DNA of 64,000 nt from Acytostelium subglobosum LB1 (taxonomy: Eukaryota; Evosea; Eumycetozoa; Acytosteliales; Acytosteliaceae), in contig NW_012236513.1 of assembly GCF_000787575.1 (NCBI RefSeq), positions 186,001 through 250,000 of the forward strand, in the 5' to 3' direction. Made by a program: the position numbers and the translations under genes. The notes under the pieces are model-generated. The model was given only the letters and a program-made list of their open reading frames with translations. It was not told where the DNA came from and ran no database searches. This document shows positions 50,594 to 59,034 of this stretch, one piece after another. Numbering within the stretch: position 1 is the first letter of the stretch; every line of letters starts with the position of its first letter.

Positions 50594-51592
50594 TGCGAGC
50601 CTTGTCGACAAGGAGACATGTATATTTGACATAGACAGCAACAACAGGATAATCAGGCAATCACTTTCGATCGATCGAATGATGATTTATTGATTGATTG
50701 ATTGAGCGAGCGAGCATTTAGTACAGTAACTACCAAACAATCAAACAAACACATATTAAATACCCATCCATGTGTACTTGTGTACATGGATGGGAATGTG
50801 GCAGAGGTAATATCCTTCCACATGGCGACTACTATATATATATATTGCCAGCTAGCTAGTTGGCAATGGAGAGTGGCTACCACCAGAACCAATAGGATGG
50901 CGTGTTAGAAGTCTGTTGAACTGCAAGGCCTGGTTGAGAACTATAGATTGCCCGGCTGACATTTGACAAGTCATTGGATGAGGTCTGGCCACCATTATTA
51001 TTTTGGTTAATATTGGATAATGATCCAAGTTGTGAAATGGTTCCTATGTGTGATTTATTGATTGATTGATTGATTAGTTATCAATCTTAGGATGACAGGT
51101 GCTATCCAATACTTACTCATAATAGTCATATTGTATATTTGATTGTTTGTTTAATTGATTGATTGATTGATAGATTAAATGATTTCCATTTCTGGTCATT
51201 TATATACATGTGGAGTGGTGGACTCTATTTCTTTGATCTGATCATTTAATCAATCACATAATCAAACAAACAATCATCTATTAATTAATTTAAACATGAT
51301 TCACCAGAGATATAGATCAACAAGACCCATGTATGGTATTGCTTCGAGGTTTGTAAGAGGAGGTTAAGATACTGGATGACCGAGGCAAGGTCACAAGTCT
51401 GGAGTGACCTCGACTGTTTGGTTTGACCCTTGGTCAATCGAGGGTCCACACCCCACACTCGTGTCACACACTCAATCAATCACAAGTGATGTGTCAAGGT
51501 CACATGATCACCAAACACACACACTCGGACACACATGAACAAACCTGGAAACATGAGTGAATGAATGGAAGGAAGGAAAGAATGAAGGAATG
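50594..51592. other. Intergenic region with a strong hairpin
   Basis: About 1 kb between convergent 3' ends of the TFIIS-N and NmrA genes. It contains a 10-bp perfect inverted repeat (CCCATCCATG/CATGGATGGG, 50763-50794), (TGAT)n runs and an A/T-rich block. No gene seen. Confidence 0.45.
50763..50794. repeat. Perfect-stem inverted repeat (hairpin)
   Basis: CCCATCCATG at 50763-50772 pairs with CATGGATGGG at 50785-50794; the 12-base middle can add U-A and G-U pairs. It lies ~170 bases after the TFIIS-N stop codon, so it may be in that mRNA's 3' UTR. Confidence 0.6.
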
Positions 51593-52543
51593 TTATTGTA
51601 ATAACTTTGCCTTGTGAGGGGAGTTGGTAAGCCATTGACGGAAGCTGAGGAATGGTCGTTGACAGACTTGTTCCACTACTTCGGGGTAGGCTTCTAGATG
51701 GTAGATGTAAAGTCCTTCACTCAGACCTTGGAACATGGATTGCACAGACTTCATATACTCGACGTATTGGTCGTCGTTGTCAGGGTTGGCCAGCGCCGAC
51801 GTGGCCATCGAAAAGAATTGCTCGGGCTTGAGTGATACGGCTGGTATGGGCTTGTCCACGACCTCGCTGGCTATCGCCGCCATGTCTTCTAAAGACAATG
51901 ACTCTGTAGACAGACGGTATCGCTTGCCCGCGTGATCGGCAGGGGCTAACAACACACGGGCCGCAACAGCTGCAATGTCCTCACGTGCTATCCATCCACA
52001 TTTGAGTGCGGCGGGCAAGAAGTACTGTATCTTGCCAATCGACACGACTCCGTTGTATCCATCAAAGTTGATGCGAAGATGAGTCCAGGTGAGGTGCTGT
52101 GACTGTGACTCGATGTACTGTTCCGACTGACGGTTCCACTCCTCGTGTGCGGGGATGTCCGAGGCGGGCAACTCGCCATTGTGTATGCCTGCGTGCAGGA
52201 TGTGCTTGACGCCCAGTCGGATGGCCAGGTCGACCCAGACCTTGCGCTGCGCGACGACCGCGCAAGTGAAGGGTGTGAGCAGGAACAGTGTGGTGCAGCC
52301 TTGCATCGCCGTCTCCAAGCTTGCGACGTCCTTCCACTTGGTCAAGCAGGGCTTGACGTATGAAGGGTGTGGTGGGTTGGCCAGAGCATTGGCCAACTCA
52401 GTCTCTGTATGATAGCCAGCTCTAATCTCCAAGTTCTCTGGCGTGGCGTCCTTTCCAATGATCGACACCAACTCTGTGATAATGAAAGCGCCTACAAGAC
52501 CAACTGCATCCGATATAAGTATTGTATTCTTTGCTGATGACAT
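51593..52543 (-). CDS. NmrA-like NAD(P)-binding protein
   Basis: Single exon, 316 residues from the ATG at 52543; the frame extends upstream but that part (SFIFISIIQSFILQ...) reads as leader. The start MSSAKNTILISDAVGLVGAFIITEL is a short-chain Rossmann beta-alpha-beta unit with a relaxed glycine motif (AVGLVG). FLLTPF and GVKHILHAGIHNG follow in the positions of NmrA/atypical SDR proteins, and a catalytic YxxxK pair is not evident. The C-terminal half includes ALKCGWIAREDIAAVAARVL, typical of the NmrA family. Such proteins usually sense NAD(P) redox state or act as reductases; substrate unknown. Confidence 0.8.
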   Translation of the reverse strand: MSSAKNTILISDAVGLVGAFIITELVSIIGKDATPENLEIRAGYHTETELANALANPPHPSYVKPCLTKWKDVASLETAMQGCTTLFLLTPFTCAVVAQRKVWVDLAIRLGVKHILHAGIHNGELPASDIPAHEEWNRQSEQYIESQSQHLTWTHLRINFDGYNGVVSIGKIQYFLPAALKCGWIAREDIAAVAARVLLAPADHAGKRYRLSTESLSLEDMAAIASEVVDKPIPAVSLKPEQFFSMATSALANPDNDDQYVEYMKSVQSMFQGLSEGLYIYHLEAYPEVVEQVCQRPFLSFRQWLTNSPHKAKLLQ

Positions 52544-52719
52544 GACTTTGAATATCTGTAAAATGAATGATTGAATGATTGAAATGAAAATGAATGATGT
52601 AACGACGTTTTGATGGGGTCTAGTAGTTCCCCCAGGACAGGTCCAGTGGTCCCCTGGGACCACATTGTAGATGACCTAATTAGGATCCGTCATGGAGTAT
52701 GAATGCCTGCACCAAGATA

Positions 52720-53370
52720 TTAACAAGATGTATCAGTTATAGTCTCAGGTTGAGAACTTGTCCATTGTTTGATGTCTCGGTAGAATGTGATGATGGACAA
52801 TGGTGTGTTGCTGTAGTCATCTTTGGGCCATCGGAGGTTAAGGATATCGGATACTAAGTATTTGGCAAATTGGAGAGAGTTGGCCATTGGTCCCCAATGA
52901 GTATCATTGTTGCATTTTTCTTTGATGAACCAACCAAAGGCAGTCTCCGCCCATTCTACGCTAAGTTTAGAAGAGACCTTGCCCAAAGGTACAGACTTTA
53001 AAAGATGAGGAGATGGAGGATTCTTATTGTAGTGATGGCCAGCGTATTGTACTCGGATATCATCTTGGGTTTCATCTGATGACTTCCTGAGTACCAAGTG
53101 TACCATCTTACCAACTGGGTTGGCAAAGTCAGTAGTCTCTCCAATCCAGTCGATTACAATGGCATAGTGGAAAAGTGGATGATTGTTGTCAGCAGGGTGA
53201 TCGAGCGAGTACTTGAACACCAATAGGTATGCTTGCTTTGCCTTGGATTGATCAATTACAGCAAAAGGCGAATGAGGAATAGAGAAATGTAGTTCTCTAA
53301 AGCTTGCCATGTACTTGGTTTGGTTATTAAGATATTCTAATCTATCGATTGTTTCAATGATGTTACCCAT
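52720..53370 (-). CDS. Unrecognised 216-residue protein, possibly papain-like fold
   Basis: Single exon, 216 residues, ATG at 53370. It begins MGNIIETIDRLEYLNNQTKY. Visible features are PLFHYAIVIDWIGETTDF near residue 65 and THWGPMANSLQFAKYLVSDIL near 160. A His in a strand followed by a late N-x-x-x-F helix recalls the layout of permuted papain-like (LRAT/PPPDE-like) proteins, but the catalytic Cys expected at the helix start is not there (ANSLQF), so any such relation would be to an inactive member. This is a guess from pattern, not an established family. No signal peptide or membrane span. Confidence 0.65.
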   Translation of the reverse strand: MGNIIETIDRLEYLNNQTKYMASFRELHFSIPHSPFAVIDQSKAKQAYLLVFKYSLDHPADNNHPLFHYAIVIDWIGETTDFANPVGKMVHLVLRKSSDETQDDIRVQYAGHHYNKNPPSPHLLKSVPLGKVSSKLSVEWAETAFGWFIKEKCNNDTHWGPMANSLQFAKYLVSDILNLRWPKDDYSNTPLSIITFYRDIKQWTSSQPETITDTSC

Positions 53371-53598
53371 AATATATATATTATGTTGTTTGTATGTTAG
53401 AATGTAAAAGTATGAGATGGGACTTCAACATTATGATGTACTTGAACAACAACTAGTTGTACATGTATAACTTGTGTCTTTGAGTGACCTCTGACATCTC
53501 AACTTGAATCTGGAAGTGTTACCCCTCATTGGCTTGACTTCAACAACAAAGTTTAATCAAATAACTTAACTCAATCAATCAAACAGATACACACAGCA

Positions 53599-55200
53599 AT
53601 GACAATGACAATAATATGTAGTACACATAACTTGAGGACTGAGTTTATGTGCTTTGAATGTAAGCAGCTGGCATGTCCTTTGTGTATGGTGAAGAGTCAT
53701 AATGGTCACAAGTTGGACCATGTCATTGGTATTAGACAATGCATTGTAAAGAGGGATTATCAATCAATGTGGTGTACACCAAGATTGGATCAGTTGTGGA
53801 GTACACTGCAACAGTGTGCCAAGTCATACCAATCGTTACAACAGACTCATGGCGAGATCACTGCACATTTTGAACAGTTGATCAAGGTCATCATTGCACA
53901 GGAGCATAGGATCAAGACGCCCATCAATGATCAGATGTCACAGATACAATCGACGATCAACTCGATCATGAGCGAGATCAAGGACATCACTCATATTGTA
54001 AACAACTTCAAACAACAACAACATGATCAAACTCGAGAAGATGATGATGATGATGCCAAGGATGTCACAGATTTGGTCCAATCAATCAGTTCATTTACAT
54101 CAATCAATCAATTCATGTTCGCTCATGCATTGTTGAACGACGAGACTCAGTCTGGAACCATCCCACCTTCAGTCATGAATGATGATGACCTCCTGTTGAT
54201 GATCAGTCGTCACTTCCAACAAATGCAACTGACACCTCAAAATGATGGAACGACGATGTCGCCTGATATACCATGGCATGTGAATGCCGATGTGACCAAG
54301 CTCAACAATATCAAGAAACAGATCGAGTCTTGCTTTGCGCTAATCTCACCAGCACATGCAGCGTCAATGGCCAACGTAAAGCATGAGATGGATGGCTACA
54401 TCATGTCATTGAGGTGCGATGAGGTCTCACTGTACTCACTCGAGGCGGCCAAATGGACGACGATCAAGAGTGCCTTCAAGCGATCTCTCAACGGCGTGAC
54501 GACGTCTGTTGTCTACGCGCGTGGAAGCGTCTATGTGTTTGGCGGTCGCAAGTCCCAGACTTCATACTCGCGCTACTCACTCTCAGAGAAGCAGTGCTAC
54601 CAGGCCGAGATGACCGGCATCAGCGGGAGCAGCATGATATCCGTATGCTACGACGGCGACAAACACATCTACCTTGTTGGCGGCTACGACGAGGACAATG
54701 GCCAGGTGCTGGACCGTGTGGACAGCTTCAACATTGACACGCAGGAGTTCAAGCAGGTGGGCCATCTGCCTGTGGGCGTGACGATGACATGCACATACTT
54801 CCACGACGACCGTGTGCATGTACAGGCGTCTGGACGCCTGTTGTCATTCGACGCGCACACTGGCAACACCGATGTACTCCTGCCCGATATGGGCACCGAC
54901 AGCTTCGATCCATGCTGCTTTGATGGCGTGGACAACATGTATATTCTGGCCAAGGACTCTTTGATCAAGTTTACACTGTCGAACAAACAATCGATCAAGT
55001 TGGCCAAATGTCCAATCGATCGTCCACAAGGTGATATACACAGGATCATCTATGATACCAGAATCTCCAGCATCATGTACCTTGGAGGCACTGGAAAGAA
55101 CTATCAATACTCAATCAAAGATGAACAATGGGTCCAAATACCTGATAATGATCATGTTGGTGATCGTTGTTGGTTTGGTGCATGTTTGATTCGTGATTGA
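53599..55200 (+). CDS. B-box zinc-finger / coiled-coil / kelch-like repeat protein
   Basis: Single exon, 533 residues, ATG at 53599. Residues 7-42 form a B-box zinc finger: CSTHNLRTEFMCFECKQLAC, then C and H ligands in PLCMVKSHNGHKLDHV. A helical coiled-coil region (residues ~60-160) is followed by a linker with an acidic DDDDD stretch. From about residue 290 there are kelch-like beta-propeller strands: VVYARGSVYVFGGRKS, KHIYLVGGYDEDNGQVLDRV, and MYLGGTGKNYQY. This TRIM-like arrangement without a RING is common in dictyostelids; a protein-interaction scaffold is likely. A decayed copy of its B-box lies 1.8 kb downstream at 55431-55476. Confidence 0.82.
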   Translation: MTMTIICSTHNLRTEFMCFECKQLACPLCMVKSHNGHKLDHVIGIRQCIVKRDYQSMWCTPRLDQLWSTLQQCAKSYQSLQQTHGEITAHFEQLIKVIIAQEHRIKTPINDQMSQIQSTINSIMSEIKDITHIVNNFKQQQHDQTREDDDDDAKDVTDLVQSISSFTSINQFMFAHALLNDETQSGTIPPSVMNDDDLLLMISRHFQQMQLTPQNDGTTMSPDIPWHVNADVTKLNNIKKQIESCFALISPAHAASMANVKHEMDGYIMSLRCDEVSLYSLEAAKWTTIKSAFKRSLNGVTTSVVYARGSVYVFGGRKSQTSYSRYSLSEKQCYQAEMTGISGSSMISVCYDGDKHIYLVGGYDEDNGQVLDRVDSFNIDTQEFKQVGHLPVGVTMTCTYFHDDRVHVQASGRLLSFDAHTGNTDVLLPDMGTDSFDPCCFDGVDNMYILAKDSLIKFTLSNKQSIKLAKCPIDRPQGDIHRIIYDTRISSIMYLGGTGKNYQYSIKDEQWVQIPDNDHVGDRCWFGACLIRD

Positions 55201-55475
55201 TAATCACTCTATCATTGAAAATATGGTCTGTGGATACCTTGTGCGCTACTTTGTCGTTCCTTCACATTACGTTGTGATATCATACTTTATTTCTTTAAAT
55301 ACATTTAAATACATATTTATACTATCTTAATTCTCTTTGGCATCCTCTGCAACGCTTGGAACTCTTAACTACCTCGAAGGGGAAAGGGACCTTGATGGGC
55401 TAGACTGGGGTGGCGAGCCCATATATGAGATTATGTACTTTGATTGTAAGCAACTGGCATGTACTTTGTGAATGG
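55201..55475. other. Short interval between convergent genes
   Basis: The 3' UTR of the B-box gene meets the end of the minus-strand gene at 55476. A/T-rich from 55280 to 55330. The last ~45 bases are a degenerate B-box copy. Confidence 0.5.
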
Positions 55476-55476
55476 T
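55431..55476 (+). pseudogene. Relic of a B-box coding segment
   Basis: Forty-six bases match 53645-53690 of the B-box gene with five differences by eye (41/46). The translation reads YFDCKQLACTL and then a stop, where the gene has CFECKQLACPLCM. The copy has no neighbouring coiled-coil or kelch sequence, and its last base touches the end of the minus-strand gene. Confidence 0.7.
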
Positions 55477-56354
55477 CATGTGGACCCTTTAGCCACGGTT
55501 GCTCTCCACTGGGCTGCCGATTTTCTTGCCCTTGCAGGGGAGTCACTTGCAGTAGTAGTGAAACTCGGGGATTGGGGATTGAAGGATCTGTTCCTAATAC
55601 ATTGTTGTTCCCATTTGTGTTTATACTTGTTAATATCTACATCACCAATAACGGCAACATTGACAATATTTGAGGAGGTCTTTCCATAGTAAGGGAGTGC
55701 CCACCAGAAGCCATCTTGCAAGTTTCTGCCAATGATTGGATATTTATCTATCGGATCGAAATGGGCCGCAAGGAAATCCAGGTCTTGGTAGTCAAGAGGG
55801 GCCATTAGGAAATGGTGTTGAAGTGAAGAAGCTAAGGGAGCAGATCCAATCCAGAAGAGATAACCAGGGAATAGATGGGGACTATTCTCAAATGTGATCC
55901 TGTCTGCGTACCAACGCTTGGGGTTTGTAGGATAACAGGTGGATGGCCCCAATCGAATTTCTTTCTCTTCATTTGGAAAGGAACTAACGACGAACCACAC
56001 CACCTTGATATCGAGATCCACTAGACGTCGATCATAGAAAGGATTATTTGAGTGAGTGGCTCGAAGGAATCCACTCTCCTTGATCTGGTCCATTGACTCA
56101 GTGCAGTGGTAGAATCCCGGTGACTCCTTCATCATCATCTGGTGATTGAACAGTCTGAGAACATCTTCATATTTACTGTATGTGTAATTGGACTTGGGAG
56201 GTGAGGTGTCGACTGTTGATGTGATGGCTGGGTCATTATTGTTGCTATTGAACTCATCTTTGTTGTTGGAGACCGTCTTATCAGTCTCCTCAACCCACTT
56301 GATGTTGGCAACTGTCTGGTCTGCATACGAATGCCTAGGCGAGGCTGCTTGCAT
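55476..56354 (-). CDS. Unrecognised protein, N-terminus uncertain
   Basis: The frame is open from 56453, but its only early ATG is at 56354 (MQAASPRHSYADQ), which gives 292 residues; an upstream exon joining at AACCAG/GTCCGAG (about 56425) is an alternative. The N-terminal third is Ser/Thr/Asn-rich. The remainder looks folded: VLRLFNHQMMMKESPGFYHC, DIKVVWFVVSSFPNEEKEI, RITFENSPHLFPGYLFWIG, LDFLAAHFDPIDKYPIIGR and VNVAVIGDVDINKYKHKW. I recognise no family and see no signal peptide or membrane helix. The C-terminal end overlaps the B-box relic on the other strand. Confidence 0.6.
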   Translation of the reverse strand: MQAASPRHSYADQTVANIKWVEETDKTVSNNKDEFNSNNNDPAITSTVDTSPPKSNYTYSKYEDVLRLFNHQMMMKESPGFYHCTESMDQIKESGFLRATHSNNPFYDRRLVDLDIKVVWFVVSSFPNEEKEIRLGPSTCYPTNPKRWYADRITFENSPHLFPGYLFWIGSAPLASSLQHHFLMAPLDYQDLDFLAAHFDPIDKYPIIGRNLQDGFWWALPYYGKTSSNIVNVAVIGDVDINKYKHKWEQQCIRNRSFNPQSPSFTTTASDSPARARKSAAQWRATVAKGST

Positions 56355-56761
56355 CTTGGTTGTCTCAATAACAGACTCTGATTCGGACTTCTTGGTGGCG
56401 GTTGAATCTCCTAAGTCACTTTCTCGGACCTGGTTCACTCGACAATAGGACAATTATATATATTATTATTTGTTAATTTATCTTTGATCCTGTTGGGGAG
56501 AATGACGATCAATCAACTCATTCATCTCGGTACAAGTACAAAAAAAAACATGTAAAACCATTAAAAAAAAAAGGTGGCAAAGGACTCATCCAGAGAAGGG
56601 AACCCTAGCCCTAATACCAAAACAGAATAAGTAATGTAATAAATAATGGGAGTGTTTATTGATTGATTCATTGGTTGTAATAAATAGATATATGAACAGT
56701 GACCATCATTGATTGATGGGATTGGTGTTGAGGTGGAGTAGCCAGCCAGCAAACCGACTGA
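56355..56761. other. Interval between the kinase and the unrecognised minus-strand gene
   Basis: About 400 bases with A-runs near 56530 and 56565. It holds the kinase 3' UTR and the promoter (or a missing first exon) of the gene that ends at 55476. Nothing else seen. Confidence 0.4.
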
Positions 56762-58384
56762 TTAATAACCTTCCTCTTCATCATCAGGGATAGAGTTATA
56801 TATGGCCCTGACGATCTCGAGGATCTTGTTGAACGATGGTCTGCTCTTGGGGTCTGTCGAGCAACAGGCCACCGTGAGCTTGGCGAATGCCGATGGACAG
56901 TCGGGCGGCACCTTGTTCAAGAACAGCTGCGACTCAAAGGCAAACATCTTTTGAGGCTTCCTCTCATCTGGCACAGCATTAGTGATCAACTCCACCAACA
57001 CAATGCCATAAGAGAATACATCCACCTTGTAATCATAGTCCTGGCCCATGAATATCTCCTGTATAATATGATTGATTAATTGATTGAGTTAGGGAGGTGA
57101 GTGAGTGGAATGGTTCCAGGGGGTTGGCAAGGGTCAAAAACTTACAGGGGCCATCCATCGATCACTACCAACAAAGGTCAATCTCTTGTTGACGGTATCC
57201 TCAAAGACACGGGCCAGACCCAGGTCGCAGAGCTTGGCTCGGTAGTTCTCTGTCAACAAGATGTTTTGACTCTTGAGGTCACGATGCAGGATACCACGTG
57301 CCTGGAGGTAGGTACAGGCTTGGGCTACATCAAGGGCAATGCCAAGTTTCTGGCGCCAAGTGAGTGGAATGTCGCCAAAGATCAGCGCGTCAAAGAGGTC
57401 ACCGCGCTTCATATACTCGGTAATGATGTAGATCTCCTCGTTGTGCGTAGTGGCGCCGAGGAATTGAACGATGTTGGGGTGGCGCACCTCCNTTGAGAAT
57501 CTGGAGCTCACGCTCAATCATGATCTTGGTGTCCTCCGAACACTCGAGGATTCTCTTGATCGCGCATGGTGTGCCCAGGTAGGTGCCGAGTGACACCTCA
57601 CCATACTTGCCCGTGCCAATCACGTCCTCCAAGGCCAACTCCTTGAACTCAATGTGCCACATGTCCTTCTGGACGTGATGTGATGGTGTTGATGGAGTGG
57701 GTGGTGTGACAGGGGCGACATGTGCCAAGACTGGCATCTGTTGTTGCTGAACATGTTGTATCTGTTGCTGTGGCTGTGGTTGTACTTGTTGTGATTGAAT
57801 GGGTGAGCGATTGACGTTGTTGTTGAAGGCTGGGATTGGTTGGACAACAGGCTTTGGGGCAGCGGGTGGTGGGGTGATGGCTGGCGCAGGAACAGGTGCC
57901 AGCTTGGGTGCCACCTGTTGCTGTGGTTGAACTGGTGCAATGACTGGCGCTGGTTTGAAAGCTGACTGTGGGGCAGCAGCATTGACAGCCTCAAAGTAGG
58001 CCTTCGAAGGCAAAGTCGAGTATTTACCAAGGTTAATGGCGCCTCTAGCCTTTGCAGGTCTGTTGTTAATCGATAACATAGATATTGGTTCCTCTAATAA
58101 TATTTGATTGATTGATTGAGTGAGTGAGTCAGTGAGTGTGTAGGGGAGGGGCTGGAATTATTCCAGTCTAAGGCCAAGGTTCAATATTGATACATACCTG
58201 ATGTTACTGACGGTGAAGAGAACTGTTGTTCACCAGCTTTGCCAACTATTTCCAACTCAGTGGCCTTCTTCCAATTACGTCTCGCACCAAAGTTGACGTA
58301 CCATCCACCGACATTGTTGCCCTTCTCCACAACACCAAGTGCGCCAGTTCCAAGTTCTCTAACTTGTGCTCCTATCTCCATCAT
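56762..58384 (-). CDS. TKL-type protein kinase
   Basis: Three exons, in transcript order 58384-58198, 58093-57146 and 57058-56762, giving 476 residues once the N at 57492 is ignored; removing it restores ILKEVRHPNIVQFLG exactly. A small N-terminal beta-type segment (GAQVRELGTGALGVVEKG... and WYVNFGARRNWKKA) is followed by a Pro/Gln/Ala linker and the kinase domain: GTGKYGEVSLG loop, AIKRI lysine, HRDLKSQNILL catalytic loop, CDLGLAR in place of DFG, and GSDRWMAPE. HRDLKSQN and the sequence style point to the tyrosine-kinase-like group, with Ser/Thr specificity expected. DLG for DFG is seen in some active kinases, so activity is still likely. A possible SH3-like coding segment lies just upstream on the same strand. 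Confidence 0.85.
57106..57118. repeat. Intronic palindrome in the kinase intron 2
   Basis: TGGAATGGTTCCA between donor 57145 and acceptor 57059 of the minus-strand kinase gene. Confidence 0.7.
58153..58165. repeat. Intronic palindrome in the kinase intron 1
   Basis: TGGAATTATTCCA between donor 58197 and acceptor 58094; the same gene therefore carries the motif in both introns. Confidence 0.7.
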
Positions 58385-58533
58385 ATAAACAAATAAATAA
58401 TATATAATAAATAAATAAATAAATATACAGATACAAAGTAAAATATATATATATTATATTTACAAATAAATAATATTTATGTTTGATTGATTGATTGCTT
58501 GATTGATGAAGATGTTGATGATGTATCATACAC

Positions 58534-58769
58534 AAGGTTAATCCTTGACTCTTGAACAGAATGATTAAAGGAGGAAGTAGAAAGAGGATATGTTGAGGGG
58601 TATGGGTGCGAGGATGGCTGGTCAATGGGTATTTGGCCAACAACATCAATGGAAATTTGCTGATGTGCGAGAGAACCAATAAAGAGCCACCCATCATCAA
58701 CTTTGATCAAAATATCTTGTTTTGATCGCTCAGATGGCCTAACCCCATCTTAACATTTGCATCAAACAT
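58534..58769 (-). CDS. Possible SH3-like N-terminal segment of the kinase gene
   Basis: From ATG 58769 the minus strand reads MFDANVKMG. One base out of phase at a run of four G (58743-58746 on the + strand) it continues RPSERSKQDILIKVDDGWLFIGSL and VVGQIPIDQP, which together resemble an SH3 domain (FDA, DDGW, G-x-I-P). A donor GTGTAT after 58534 and an acceptor at GATGGAG/ATAGGA (58375) would join it in phase to the kinase N-terminus, bypassing its present ATG. This would give an SH3-TKL layout like mixed-lineage kinases. The one-base break may be an assembly error in the homopolymer, or the segment may be dead. Confidence 0.35.
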
Positions 58770-59034
58770 GATGAACTTCTGACTATGTTAAGAGAGATAA
58801 TAATACTGAATGACTTAATGTTTGTTTGACTGAGAGATTGAAACATTGATTGATTGATTGACACTTGATGAAGAGGCTCAAGTTGGGCCAACAACATCAT
58901 TTTGCAAAGTGACTTTCCAAGTTGTTGCTTTCGCCACAACCCCTTGTTCGTTCAAGTTCAAGTCCAGTTAACTTCCAACATTCAATCATCAACATAAACA
59001 CATAACTTGATCAAGAGATATACATATATATAAT
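58770..59034. other. Interval upstream of the dynamin-like gene
   Basis: About 265 bases. An intron-like stretch (GTGTCAATC... to AACATAG on the minus strand, about 58784-58866) could belong to a 5' leader of the kinase gene. Otherwise it is promoter sequence for the + strand GTPase gene. Confidence 0.3.
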
